Source: Ignavibacteriales bacterium
GTDB lineage: Bacteria; Bacteroidota; Ignavibacteria; Tepidaquicellales; Tepidaquicellaceae
NCBI GenBank assembly: GCA_020635255.1
Contig: JACKAC010000001.1
Span: 372,001 to 436,000, forward strand
Direction: 5' to 3'
DNA length: 64,000 nucleotides
Shown here: positions 1 through 8,713 of the stretch, piece by piece
Layout of the letters: the number at the start of each line of letters is the position of its first letter
Numbering within the stretch: position 1 is the stretch's first letter
The notes under the pieces: model-generated
What the model saw: the letters and a program-made list of their open reading frames with translations, nothing else
Databases searched by the model: none
What the model was told of the DNA's origin: nothing
Translations under genes and position numbers: made by a program

Positions 1-176
1 GTATTTTTAAGGTTAACAAATGCGCGGTACGAGGTTTTATCGGTTGTGTTTTGGGAAAGCTTTGTTGCAATAAGGAGGTCGAGTATCGTTGGTTTATTCG
101 TTTTCTTCTCGTCACGTTTATCGTTAAAAAACACTTCGAGTTTTGCTACTACTTTATCTAACTTCTTATTTGACAT
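1..176 (-). CDS. nth: Endonuclease III-type DNA glycosylase, N-terminal fragment
   Basis: Only the first 58 codons lie in the window; the gene runs off the left edge. Residues 34-47 read LLIATKLSQNTTDK, which matches the helix near the start of endonuclease III that carries the conserved LS-Q-TTD pattern. The family removes oxidised pyrimidines in base excision repair and nicks the abasic site with a lyase activity. The catalytic helix-hairpin-helix and iron-sulfur loop are outside the window, so activity cannot be judged. Its ATG overlaps the end of wecB by 11 bases, which suggests translational coupling on the reverse strand. MutY or another member of the superfamily is possible but less likely. 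Confidence 0.7.
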   Translation of the reverse strand, partial: MSNKKLDKVVAKLEVFFNDKRDEKKTNKPTILDLLIATKLSQNTTDKTSYRAFVNLKN

Positions 177-1305
177 TATTATTCATTAATTCACGAATCA
201 CGCTTACTATTCTTTGGGCGGATTTACCGTCCCAATATTTAGGGGAAGTTCCGGATTTGTATTTACCGGATTCTATTTTTTTGATGTTTTTTATTATTGC
301 GTTCTTATTAAGCCCAGTTAGGGTGTTTGTACCTTCATCAACAGTGACAGGTCTTTCAGTATTCTCACGAAGGGTAAGGCACGGTATCTTTAACGATGTC
401 GTTTCCTCCTGAATGCCGCCTGAATCAGTTAGAACGTATCTAGCATTCATCATCAGGCTAAGGAAATCCAGATAGCCGAGCGGTTCGGTTATGATGAGAT
501 TTGGCACGGCATTAAATTTCCTGCGAAGCTTATACGTCTCCATCATCTTTCGTGTCCTCGGATGGACCGGAAATACTATCTCGGTATTTTTGTTCAGTGC
601 ATTTATTGATGTAAATATATCCAGTATCTTTGTCAGCCCCTCCTTTGTGTCCACATTCGATGGCCGGTGCAGTGTTACCAGCGTGTAGTCATTTTTTGAA
701 AGAGCCAATTGATTTAGAATATCGGAAGCTTCAGTTTTTCTCATATAGGATTTCAGCGAATCTATCATTGTATTCCCTACGAAGAAGACATTGCTCTTTT
801 TTACTCCTTCGTTAGTTAGATTTTCCATTCCGCTTTTCTCCGTGACGAAAAGGTAGGACGAAATAGAGTCCGTGACTTTTCTATTTATCTCTTCCGGCAT
901 CGTGTTGTCAAAACTCCTCAACCCCGCCTCTATATGCGCGACCGGAATCGGCTTTCCGTTTTTTATCAGGAGTTTAGCGCATACTATAGCGGCTGCCATT
1001 GTCGAGTTTACATCACCATATACAAGTACTAGATCCGGTTTTTCTTTCAGCAAGACTTTTTCCAGTCCTACCATTATTTTTGCTACTTGCTCCGAGTGTG
1101 GAAGGGAACCTATCCCAAGATAAATATGAGGCTTCGGCAATTCCAGCTCCTTAAAAAATACATCGGACATAGCTTTGTCATAGTGTTGTCCGGTGTGAAC
1201 AATTCTATGATTTAGCTTTGACTTATATCTCTGGAGTTCTTTGTGGACGGGAGCCATTTTCATAAAGTTTGGTCTGGCTCCCACTACCGAAAGGATCTTT
1301 TTCAC
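166..1305 (-). CDS. wecB: UDP-N-acetylglucosamine 2-epimerase (non-hydrolysing)
   Basis: Cytosolic enzyme that interconverts UDP-GlcNAc and UDP-ManNAc, supplying ManNAc-type sugars for surface polysaccharides. The 379-residue length is normal for the family. Visible signatures are GARPNFMK (9-16), HTGQHYD (37-43), GDVNST (97-102), AHIEAGLRS (123-131), HRPSNVD (213-219), DSGGIQEE (294-301) and RENTERP (313-319), covering the two Rossmann-like halves and the UDP-sugar site. No other polysaccharide genes are adjacent, so the sugar's destination is unknown. It is divergent from folC across a 115-base gap and overlaps the following endonuclease gene by 11 bases. Confidence 0.93.
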   Translation of the reverse strand: MKKILSVVGARPNFMKMAPVHKELQRYKSKLNHRIVHTGQHYDKAMSDVFFKELELPKPHIYLGIGSLPHSEQVAKIMVGLEKVLLKEKPDLVLVYGDVNSTMAAAIVCAKLLIKNGKPIPVAHIEAGLRSFDNTMPEEINRKVTDSISSYLFVTEKSGMENLTNEGVKKSNVFFVGNTMIDSLKSYMRKTEASDILNQLALSKNDYTLVTLHRPSNVDTKEGLTKILDIFTSINALNKNTEIVFPVHPRTRKMMETYKLRRKFNAVPNLIITEPLGYLDFLSLMMNARYVLTDSGGIQEETTSLKIPCLTLRENTERPVTVDEGTNTLTGLNKNAIIKNIKKIESGKYKSGTSPKYWDGKSAQRIVSVIRELMNNNVK

Positions 1306-1420
1306 TATAATTACCGGGTTTATTAATCCAATTTATAAAAAAAATGCATTAGTTAATATATAATTATACTGAATATAACCTATTAATTGGATATTTTGAC
1401 TACTAATCTACGCTTTAGCT

Positions 1421-2725
1421 TTGAAATTCACCGATTACAATGCCTGCCTGGACTGGCTTTTCGGGCTTGAAAGGGCCGGTATTAAATACGACCTGAATAA
1501 TATTACCTCACTTCTCGAATTTCTAGGTAATCCGCAGGACTCTTTTAAGGCAATTCATATTGCCGGAACTAACGGCAAAGGCACGGTTGCCTCGATATTA
1601 AACTCTATGCTAATCCAGGCAGGTAAAAGCACGGGTCTGTACACGTCTCCTCATATACTCGATTTCCGGGAGAGGGTACTTGTTAATGGAAAAATGATCT
1701 CGAAGAAGTTCGTGATAGAATTCACTAACAGGCTCGTTCCTCTTATCGAAAAGATCAAACCCAGCTTTTATGAAGTGAACACGGCTATGGCTTTCGAGTA
1801 TTTTAAATCAAAAAAGGTAGAATACGGGGTTGTGGAAACAGGGCTTGGTGGAAGATTAGACTCTACAAATATTCTTACTCCGATTTTATCAATAATTACT
1901 TCTATATCGATTGAACACACTGACTATCTCGGTGATACAATAGAAAAGATAGCGTTTGAAAAAGCAGGGATAATCAAAAAAGGAGTACCATGTGTTGTTG
2001 GCAGATTAAACCAGGCGGCTATGGATGTTATAAAAAAACGGGTAGAGGAAGAAGATGCACCATTGACGGTGGCACACCGTTGCGTTAAGGTAGAGATTAA
2101 CCGATACGATAACAACGGATTTACTTTTAGCATAGATAATGGGGAGAAAGAACTTACCGGACTGAAATTTCCTACACAGGGCGACTATCAAAAGCATAAC
2201 ATAGCTACCTCATATGCCTCGATGAATATTATTTCTAAGAACGAAAATATTAAACTAACCGATAAAATAATTAAGAAAGGTTTTGCCAATATTATTTCCA
2301 ATTCTCTTTTTCACGGCAGGTTCCAGTTTATACGTCTTCGCCCAAAGGTCATTATTGATGTTTCTCACAATCCAGAAGCATTGGCAAACCTTTGCGAGAG
2401 CTTAAAGAATGTTAAATATGAAAAACTCTATGTTCTTTTTGGTTTGCTGAAGGATAAGAATTTTAAGACCTGTATTGGTCAAATTGAAAAACTAAAAGGA
2501 GATATTGTTCTGACAAAGCCTGATTATAAAAGAGCAGCTGAACCACTTGAATTATTCGACCACGTTACACAAAAAAATAAATGTGTCGTTATCGATGATT
2601 TCTCACTTGCTGTACATTATATAAGTGATAAGATAAATAAGGGTGATCTGTTATTGGTAACAGGTTCATTTTTTATGGTAAGTGATTTTCTGAGACAGGT
2701 TAATAAATATTATAAGTGGGATTAA
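1421..2725 (+). CDS. folC: Dihydrofolate synthase / folylpolyglutamate synthase
   Basis: Mur-ligase family enzyme that adds glutamate to dihydropteroate and folates using ATP. The P-loop AGTNGKGT is at residues 48-55, ETGLGGRLDSTN at 139-150, and the C-terminal domain carries DVSHNPEAL near residue 313. The length of 434 residues is typical. The start is TTG at 1421: an in-frame TGA lies at 1397, no ATG follows until after the P-loop, and the first residues (KFTDYNACLDWLF) already align with the family N-terminus. It leads a same-strand run with hbd, fur, a HAD phosphatase and acpS. Confidence 0.92.
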   Translation: MKFTDYNACLDWLFGLERAGIKYDLNNITSLLEFLGNPQDSFKAIHIAGTNGKGTVASILNSMLIQAGKSTGLYTSPHILDFRERVLVNGKMISKKFVIEFTNRLVPLIEKIKPSFYEVNTAMAFEYFKSKKVEYGVVETGLGGRLDSTNILTPILSIITSISIEHTDYLGDTIEKIAFEKAGIIKKGVPCVVGRLNQAAMDVIKKRVEEEDAPLTVAHRCVKVEINRYDNNGFTFSIDNGEKELTGLKFPTQGDYQKHNIATSYASMNIISKNENIKLTDKIIKKGFANIISNSLFHGRFQFIRLRPKVIIDVSHNPEALANLCESLKNVKYEKLYVLFGLLKDKNFKTCIGQIEKLKGDIVLTKPDYKRAAEPLELFDHVTQKNKCVVIDDFSLAVHYISDKINKGDLLLVTGSFFMVSDFLRQVNKYYKWD

Positions 2726-2730
2726 TAAGC

Positions 2731-2738
2731 TATATTTG
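2731..2738 (+). promoter_or_regulatory. Possible -7 box upstream of the hbd gene
   Basis: TATATTTG matches the Bacteroidota -7 consensus TAnnTTTG exactly and ends six bases before the hbd ATG. If used, transcription would begin at or next to the start codon, giving a leaderless message. No TTG is present 20 bases upstream, so this may be a chance match in the 18-base gap after folC. Confidence 0.3.
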
Positions 2739-2743
2739 TAAAT

Positions 2744-3610
2744 ATGAATATAAATGATATAAAAACAGTTGGTATTCTGGGTTCAGGCACAATGGGATCC
2801 GGTATCGGTATCTCCTGCATAATAGCGGGTTACAAGGTTGTTCTTTATGATATTTCCGATGAAGTCCTGGGGGTAGCAGGACAGTCGGTACTTAAGAACA
2901 TCAATAAAGCCATCGAAAAGGGCAAACTGGATGCTGACAAGAAGAATGAAGTACTGGATAGAATGGATTTTACGAAAGAATTCTCTGATCTGGCAAAGGC
3001 AGATTTTGTGATCGAAGCCGTTCCTGAAATTATGGACCTAAAAAAAGACATTTTCAAGAGGTTGGACAGCACATGTAATCCTAATATAATTCTTGCTACA
3101 AATACATCATCGCTTTCTGTAACCACCATCTCTACTGCTGTGCAGAACAACAGGGAGAGGGTGGTCGGTATGCACTTCTTTAACCCGGCTAATATAATGA
3201 AACTGGTCGAGGTTATACGGGGTGACTTTACTTCCGATGAAGCAGTCAATGCAACTATTGAGCTATCGAAAAAGATTGGCAAGGTACCTGTAAATGCTAA
3301 GGATACTCCTGCCTTCATTGTCAACCGAATAGCAAGACCGTATTATGGGGAATCACTAAGGATGTTGGCAGAAGGAACAGCCGGATTTGAAAAAATTGAC
3401 AAAGTGCTGAGAACATGCGGAGGTTTTGCAATGGGTCCGTTCCAATTAATGGATCTTATAGGAATTGATGTGAACTTTTCCGTAACAAAATCTGTATTTG
3501 AAGCATACTTTGACGAACCCAAATACCGCCCAAGTTACATACAAAGAAAAATGGTTGACGCAAATCTTTTAGGAAGAAAGACTAAAAGAGGTTTTTATAA
3601 ATATGATTGA
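2744..3610 (+). CDS. hbd: 3-hydroxybutyryl-CoA dehydrogenase
   Basis: NAD(P)-dependent short 3-hydroxyacyl-CoA dehydrogenase of fatty acid or butyrate-type metabolism. The Rossmann nucleotide loop GSGTMGSG is at residues 13-20 and NTSSLS at 120-125. The catalytic histidine is in GMHFFNP (His144), with the partner glutamate in LVEVIRG just after it. The C-terminal helical domain ends in the usual RGFYKYD. At 288 residues it is the single-domain form, without a fused enoyl-CoA hydratase. No thiolase or hydratase is adjacent, so the pathway cannot be fixed. It lies 18 bases after folC and 16 before the Fur-family gene. Confidence 0.9.
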   Translation: MNINDIKTVGILGSGTMGSGIGISCIIAGYKVVLYDISDEVLGVAGQSVLKNINKAIEKGKLDADKKNEVLDRMDFTKEFSDLAKADFVIEAVPEIMDLKKDIFKRLDSTCNPNIILATNTSSLSVTTISTAVQNNRERVVGMHFFNPANIMKLVEVIRGDFTSDEAVNATIELSKKIGKVPVNAKDTPAFIVNRIARPYYGESLRMLAEGTAGFEKIDKVLRTCGGFAMGPFQLMDLIGIDVNFSVTKSVFEAYFDEPKYRPSYIQRKMVDANLLGRKTKRGFYKYD

Positions 3611-3626
3611 AATTGATTGAGCAGAC

Positions 3627-4040
3627 ATGAGCAACGAAAGTTATTTAAGAGATATCCTTTCCAAAAAATCTCTCCGAATTACTCAGCCCAGACTTGAGAT
3701 ATTACGAGTTCTAAAAAAATGCCACAAACCCGTGACGATCGCTGAGGTGCAGGATATGCTGGGGAAGACAAAGATTGACCAGGCTACAATTTACCGCACA
3801 ATGGATTCATTTCTTGGTAAGAAGATCGTGGCTACTTATGATTTTAAAGATAACTTTACCCGTTATGAACTTACCGTTGATAGAGAGCATCATCACCATG
3901 TTGTATGCAGAAAATGTGGCAAGGTTGAAAATATCGAAGACTGTTTTTCTTACGAGATAGAAAAAGATTTGAAAAAGAAAGGTTATAAAGACATTACTCA
4001 TTATATGGAATTCTTTGGGATTTGCGAAAATTGTAAATAA
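3627..4040 (+). CDS. Fur/PerR family metalloregulator
   Basis: DNA-binding repressor of the ferric uptake regulator family, 137 residues. An N-terminal winged helix (RITQPRLEILRVLKK, then DQATIYRTM at 51-59) is followed by the dimerisation and metal domain with HHHH at 88-91. Two CxxC pairs (Cys94/Cys97 and Cys133/Cys136) form the structural zinc site. The metal or signal sensed (iron, peroxide or zinc) cannot be told by eye. It is embedded in a metabolic run rather than beside uptake genes, so its targets are probably elsewhere. Confidence 0.88.
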   Translation: MSNESYLRDILSKKSLRITQPRLEILRVLKKCHKPVTIAEVQDMLGKTKIDQATIYRTMDSFLGKKIVATYDFKDNFTRYELTVDREHHHHVVCRKCGKVENIEDCFSYEIEKDLKKKGYKDITHYMEFFGICENCK

Positions 4041-4046
4041 GCCCGA

Positions 4047-4727
4047 ATGATCAAAGCAATAATATTCGACCTTGATAATACGCTTGTAGATTTTATGCTG
4101 TTGAAAAATAACGCTGTCGAAGCCGCCATACATGCAATGGTAGATGCAGGTCTGGACATGAATTATAGCGATGCAAGGGAGATAATTGCTGACATATACG
4201 ATAGGGAAGGCATGGAATACCAGCAGGTCTTTGATCAATTCTTACTGGGAGTGTATGGAAAAGTTGATCACAGAATACTCTCCGCCGCGATTGTCGCTTA
4301 CAGGAAGGCTAGAGAGGCGGCGTTAAAACCATACCCGGGAGTTTTTCCGACATTGATCGAGTTGATTAAAATGGGAATTAAACTTGCTGTGGTAACGGAC
4401 GCACCTGCTAAAGAAGCCTGGCTGCGGCTGTCATACCTTAACTTTCACCATATTTTCGATTTTGTAGTTACGTTCGATGATACAGGCGAGAGAAAGCCCT
4501 CGACTGTACCATTCAAAAGAGCTCTGGAACTCCTGGGGTTAAGCGGGGACGAATGCCTCATGATAGGGGATTGGGTAGAAAAGGATATTGTCGGGGCAAA
4601 AGCCGCCGGTATTAAAACTGTGTTTGCCCGCTATGGCGATATTTTTAAGACCACACATCCAAATTCAGATTATGAGATAAGTAAAATATCGGAATTGATA
4701 GAAATAGTAAGAAAGGAAAACTCGTGA
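4047..4727 (+). CDS. HAD superfamily (subfamily IA) phosphatase
   Basis: Haloacid dehalogenase-type hydrolase of 226 residues. Motif I is FDLDNTLVD with the nucleophile Asp8 and acid/base Asp10. A helical cap follows, then motif II in VVTDAP, the motif III lysine in GERKPS, and motif IV in MIGDWVEKDIVGA. The family dephosphorylates small sugar or metabolite phosphates; the substrate is not predictable here. The stop overlaps the acpS start by four bases (GTGA), so the two genes are translationally coupled. Confidence 0.85.
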   Translation: MIKAIIFDLDNTLVDFMLLKNNAVEAAIHAMVDAGLDMNYSDAREIIADIYDREGMEYQQVFDQFLLGVYGKVDHRILSAAIVAYRKAREAALKPYPGVFPTLIELIKMGIKLAVVTDAPAKEAWLRLSYLNFHHIFDFVVTFDDTGERKPSTVPFKRALELLGLSGDECLMIGDWVEKDIVGAKAAGIKTVFARYGDIFKTTHPNSDYEISKISELIEIVRKENS

Positions 4728-5086
4728 TACTTGGCATTGGTATAGACATAATTGATATCAAACGGATAAAACGCCTTATTGAAGAATACGGCGAAAGATT
4801 TTTTCAAAGGATACTTACAGAAAAAGAGATCGAATATTGCAAATCATTTTCAAAGCCCGAACTTCATTTTGCTGGCAGGTTTGCATCTAAAGAAGCTTAT
4901 TCAAAATCTATTGGGACAGGTATTTCAAAGAGTTTTAAATGGAAAGACATAGAGATATTAAACGATGAGAGAGGAAAGCCGTATATTATACACAAAGCAG
5001 ATAACGAATTTTCAGAGAATAAATATCACATTAGTATTTCACACACGGACGACTATGCCTGTGCTGTAGTTACCCGCGAGGAGTAA
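4724..5086 (+). CDS. acpS: Holo-[acyl-carrier-protein] synthase
   Basis: Transfers 4'-phosphopantetheine from CoA to the serine of acyl carrier protein. At 120 residues it is the small trimeric AcpS type. The magnesium ligands are visible as Asp8 in GIGIDIID and Glu57 in FASKEA, and the C-terminal HISISHTDDYA strand is typical. The start is GTG, overlapping the HAD gene by four bases. Its stop codon (5084-5086) touches the stop of the convergent rel gene with no base between. Confidence 0.93.
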   Translation: MILGIGIDIIDIKRIKRLIEEYGERFFQRILTEKEIEYCKSFSKPELHFAGRFASKEAYSKSIGTGISKSFKWKDIEILNDERGKPYIIHKADNEFSENKYHISISHTDDYACAVVTREE

Positions 5087-7297
5087 CTACTCATACCTTG
5101 TCACACTAAACACACCTTCCTGGTTATTTATCTTGTCTATAATCTTATTCAGTTGTTTCAGGTTTTTGATGTTTAGTATAAACGTACCCTCGAACATCGA
5201 CCCACGGTTATTTATTACTACGTCCTGTATATTAATATTGAAGTTTTTAAGTATTGTGTTAGTTATTTCGTTCAGCATACCGGGGCGGTCCTCGCCAATT
5301 ATCTTTATTCCACCGGTAAAGTCGTTCTCGCCGTCTTCGTTCCAATTTATCTCTATTATCCTATCAGGATCATGAAGAAATAGATTCACAATATTTTTGC
5401 AGCTTTTTCGGTGTATTTTAATCCCTTCACCTTTTGTGATGAATCCAAGCACTTCATCACCGGGTATCGGGTTACAGCACTTTGCAAATTCGTAATGCAG
5501 TCCTTTGAGGTCCCGGTCTGACTGCCCGTTTTTAAGACTTATGCCATTTGCTCCGGAGCGGGCTTTTTCGACAAATCGCTGGTATACCGCTTCCTCGCTA
5601 TATCCGTTTGTGAGTTCAGGTTTATGTTCGGTTGTAGGTTTGAGCCTTTCTTCAAAAGCTTCTATGACTTCGTCTGCCTTTTCTTCATTCCTAGATACAA
5701 TATAATAGAAGTTTTGCAGATCTTTGAGTTTTAGTCTGTGTATCAGCTTAAGAAGAGTGTCATCATTAATATGAACTTTCTTCTTTTTGATCTTTTTGAG
5801 CCATATCTCTTTTCCTTCATCTGCCCCTTTTCGTTTTTCAGCATTGAAAAATTTTCTTATATCGGACTTTGCCTTATGCGTTACAACAAACTTCTCCCAA
5901 TCGCGTTTTGGCAACTGGTTTTTGGATGTGATTATCTCTACCTGGCTTCCGCTTCTGAGTTTTGTGTCAAGGTTGACGATCTTTCCGTCAATCTTCGCGC
6001 CTATACAATGTGTTCCGATCTGCGTATGTATTTCAAATGCAAAATCGAGAGCAGTTGCACCCGCTGGCATTACTTTAAGGTCACCCTTCGGAGTAAAGCA
6101 GTATATCTCATCCTGGTATAGGTTTAGTTTAAAGCTTTCCAGCATCTGCTCGGGTGCTGATTCATCTTTTGCAACAGAATCAAGCGTCTCACGTATCCAC
6201 TTTATCCAGTTTTCTAGCTTCTCGTCTTTTGTGTTGATATTCTCTTTGTATTTCCAGTGAGCGGCGATACCTTTCTCGGCAACTTCGTGCATTTCCCTTG
6301 TGCGTATCTGGACTTCTACCATTTTGCCTTCATTACTTACCAGTGTGGTATGGATGGATTGATACCCGTTTTGTTTTGGAAGGGAAATGTAATCTTTAAA
6401 TCTCTCCGGCACAGGTATGAAAAGTTCCGAACATATTCCATATGCGGCAAAACAATCATTCTTGTTATTTGTTTCGAGGATTATTCGGATAGCAAAGAGG
6501 TCGTAGATTTCCTCTACGCCCTTATTTCTTTGCTCGATCTTTTTATAAATGCTGTATATGTGCTTTGCCCTGCCATAGATCTCAAATTTATATCCCTCCT
6601 GTATCAGTCTCTGTCTTATAGGCTCAATAAACTTCCTGATAAATTTTTCTCTCTCACGTTTTTTTTCTTTTAGCTTCTTAGCTATCTCATCGTATGTCTT
6701 TCTTTCAAGATATTTAAAAGAAAGATCTTCAAGTTCTATCTTTACTTGTGAAAGACCGAACCTGTGCGCGAGTGGAGCGTAAATTTCCAGTGTCTCCTGT
6801 GCCATTCGAATCTGCTTTGGATTTGACAGATACTCTAGAGTTCTGAGATTGTGAAGCCTGTCAGCGAATTTTACAAGCATAACCCTGATGTCCGATGTCA
6901 TGGACAGCAGAAGCTTTTTATATGACTCCACCTGGTTCTGTTCATAATTTTCAAATATACCATCCATCTTGGTTGCGCCATCTACTATCTCGGCAACTTC
7001 CTCACCGAATTCAGCTATTACATCCTTCATCGTAAAGTTGGTATCTTCTACTACATCGTGAAGCAGAGCCGCGGCGATCGATACGTCATCCAATGGAATT
7101 TCTTTAGCGACGATCATAGCTACCTCATAGGGATGGGTAAAATACGGCTCCCCGGATGCCCGTTTGTCGTTTTTATGGGCTTCCATCGAAAATTTGAACG
7201 CTTTTGTTATCAGGCTGTCATCTACCTTTGTGTGCAGGTTTTCATGACATGCAGTCAAAAGCTCATCCAGCTTCTTTTTATTATAATTGCTTAGCAT
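5087..7297 (-). CDS. rel: Bifunctional (p)ppGpp synthetase/hydrolase, RelA/SpoT family
   Basis: Stringent-response enzyme of 736 residues, standard for a long bifunctional Rel. The N-terminal HD hydrolase domain has His80-Asp81 and Glu84-Asp85 in LLHDVVEDT. The synthetase domain carries YQSIHTT near residue 312. A TGS domain (about 395-455), a cysteine-containing conserved domain (FAKCCNPIPGD) and a C-terminal ACT domain (about 660-736) follow. Both catalytic halves look intact, so it probably makes and degrades the alarmone. It is the only such enzyme in the window. Confidence 0.95.
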   Translation of the reverse strand: MLSNYNKKKLDELLTACHENLHTKVDDSLITKAFKFSMEAHKNDKRASGEPYFTHPYEVAMIVAKEIPLDDVSIAAALLHDVVEDTNFTMKDVIAEFGEEVAEIVDGATKMDGIFENYEQNQVESYKKLLLSMTSDIRVMLVKFADRLHNLRTLEYLSNPKQIRMAQETLEIYAPLAHRFGLSQVKIELEDLSFKYLERKTYDEIAKKLKEKKREREKFIRKFIEPIRQRLIQEGYKFEIYGRAKHIYSIYKKIEQRNKGVEEIYDLFAIRIILETNNKNDCFAAYGICSELFIPVPERFKDYISLPKQNGYQSIHTTLVSNEGKMVEVQIRTREMHEVAEKGIAAHWKYKENINTKDEKLENWIKWIRETLDSVAKDESAPEQMLESFKLNLYQDEIYCFTPKGDLKVMPAGATALDFAFEIHTQIGTHCIGAKIDGKIVNLDTKLRSGSQVEIITSKNQLPKRDWEKFVVTHKAKSDIRKFFNAEKRKGADEGKEIWLKKIKKKKVHINDDTLLKLIHRLKLKDLQNFYYIVSRNEEKADEVIEAFEERLKPTTEHKPELTNGYSEEAVYQRFVEKARSGANGISLKNGQSDRDLKGLHYEFAKCCNPIPGDEVLGFITKGEGIKIHRKSCKNIVNLFLHDPDRIIEINWNEDGENDFTGGIKIIGEDRPGMLNEITNTILKNFNINIQDVVINNRGSMFEGTFILNIKNLKQLNKIIDKINNQEGVFSVTRYE

Positions 7298-7411
7298 AAG
7301 AACTTACCTCATAAATCAAAACAAATTTTTGATCCGCTAAATTCCTTTAAGACATACCTATATTAGTATAATGTCGGAATTTATTAAATAATATTCAATC
7401 TTTTTTAAAAT

Positions 7412-7441
7412 AAAAAAGCCCGGCAGGAGGCCAGGCTTTAA
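7412..7441 (-). terminator. Rho-independent terminator of the lipoprotein gene
   Basis: On the reverse strand the arms AAAGCCTGGC and GCCGGGCTTT pair (one T-G wobble) around a five-base loop and are followed by a T-run. It lies 20 bases beyond the stop of the lipoprotein gene at 7461. Confidence 0.85.
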
Positions 7442-7460
7442 ATTATTGGAGATTAATAAC

Positions 7461-8486
7461 TTATAAGCGCTCTACAATTACGCTTGAAGTTTGATCCTTA
7501 TCCGTAGTCAGTGATTGACTTCCCTGGGAGAGTGTAACCTTTGCTTTCAGATCGGTTTGCGTTTGTTTGCTCTTAATACATCCTCTGCTTAGATTGTATA
7601 TAATTGTTCCGCTTCCCTTTGCTTCCAGATTATCGAGTACCGCTTTAGTATTTTTTTCAGTTATTTCTTTCTTTATTACTTCAGTCGAAAGTGAAGCGTC
7701 GATAATGATTAAAATATTTCCGTTCTCTTCTTTAATATCTGTGATCTTATATCCGAGTATATTTTTTACAGGGAATACAGAGAGTTGAGTCTCGTATGAA
7801 GAAGTCCAGCTTGAGTCTTTATAGACCTCATTACTGTCAGGGAATTTTTGGAATTGCTGTTGGAGGACTGCTTTCATTGATTCCCCAATGGAATTTTGAA
7901 CGACCGATTTATCGTTTGGAGAGAGCGTATCGCCAAGTGCTTTATAGATATTCTCGTATATCTTTTCCATTCCGTAAAGATCTAGCACTGTTCCTTTGTC
8001 CGAAACCCTCATATAAAAAGGTGTTCCAATAGTAGCATTGAATTGAATGAAGTCCGGATAGTTGTAAATCGAATCCTTTACGTTCGAATTGTATATTATT
8101 GTTACAGTGGAGTCAGGTGATTGTATCTTTGATACTATCTGAATACTATCATACTGCATTCTATATGAGACTGCATTATCTTCAACTCTATCTACAACCT
8201 GTGAATAGTAATAAGAAATTTCCTGCTCAACAGTTATCGATCCCTCTTTTTCGGAAGTACCTTTTTCTGTCTCACTTTGCTTAGCCACCATCTTATATCT
8301 CAGAGTATCCTTTTCCTGGGGTTTTATAAGTAGTTTTACTTTTTCACCCTTGTCGTCCTTTATAAGTAGGTCGGAGTTTTTCCCCGATGATTGATTTTCT
8401 TTTGTACTGTCGCCACAGCTCATCATTGTAACCAGTGATACAGTCAGTACGGCTGCCACTGCCAAAAGACCCAGATTTTTTATCAT
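7461..8486 (-). CDS. Secreted lipoprotein, resembles DUF6263 family
   Basis: A 341-residue protein with a lipoprotein signal peptide: hydrophobic residues 4-21 and the lipobox cysteine at residue 24 (TMMSCG). The mature part starts KPQEKDTLRYKM and is rich in short beta-strand-like segments and acidic residues, as in DUF6263 proteins of Bacteroidota. No catalytic motif is seen and the function is unknown. It is a single-gene unit: an exact promoter lies 42 bases upstream and a strong terminator just downstream. Confidence 0.7.
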   Translation of the reverse strand: MIKNLGLLAVAAVLTVSLVTMMSCGDSTKENQSSGKNSDLLIKDDKGEKVKLLIKPQEKDTLRYKMVAKQSETEKGTSEKEGSITVEQEISYYYSQVVDRVEDNAVSYRMQYDSIQIVSKIQSPDSTVTIIYNSNVKDSIYNYPDFIQFNATIGTPFYMRVSDKGTVLDLYGMEKIYENIYKALGDTLSPNDKSVVQNSIGESMKAVLQQQFQKFPDSNEVYKDSSWTSSYETQLSVFPVKNILGYKITDIKEENGNILIIIDASLSTEVIKKEITEKNTKAVLDNLEAKGSGTIIYNLSRGCIKSKQTQTDLKAKVTLSQGSQSLTTDKDQTSSVIVERL

Positions 8487-8527
8487 TAATTATCCTTTTA
8501 TTAATGTTAGTTTGCCTAAATAAACAT

Positions 8528-8559
8528 CAAATATACCACTTATAAAACAGACATTCAAA
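8528..8559 (-). promoter_or_regulatory. Bacteroidota-type promoter for the lipoprotein gene
   Basis: On the reverse strand TTTG (8559-8556), 20 bases, then TATATTTG (8535-8528) match the -33 and -7 elements of the Bacteroidota primary sigma factor exactly. Predicted transcription starts near 8522, about 35 bases before the ATG at 8486. Confidence 0.75.
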
Positions 8560-8638
8560 GCAAATGGAGTTCCATTCACATGAATGCTCTTAATAGATGT
8601 TTTTACTGTATAAATGCACAAAGTTTCTCTATTAGTGG

Positions 8639-8670
8639 TTTGAATTTTGATAAATAATAAAATATCTTTG
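8639..8670 (+). promoter_or_regulatory. Bacteroidota-type promoter for tRNA-Val
   Basis: TTTG (8639-8642), 20 bases, then TATCTTTG (8663-8670). It has the same architecture and spacing as the divergent promoter at 8528-8559. The predicted start is near 8676, about 38 bases before the tRNA. Confidence 0.75.
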
Positions 8671-8713
8671 TAGATTGTTTTTGGGCATATTTCATATAAA
8701 TTGCTCATTTTTA

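Noticed and set aside
1416..1423. Promoter box TAGCTTTG for folC
   Set aside because: It matches TAnnTTTG but overlaps the only possible start codon, so transcription from it would miss the start; the spacing to an upstream TTTG is 17 rather than 20.
2845..3324. 159-codon reverse frame opposite hbd
   Set aside because: Shadow of a well-supported gene; no independent motif.
8490..8708. 72-codon reverse frame between the lipoprotein gene and tRNA-Val
   Set aside because: It covers two exact divergent promoters and has no recognisable protein character.
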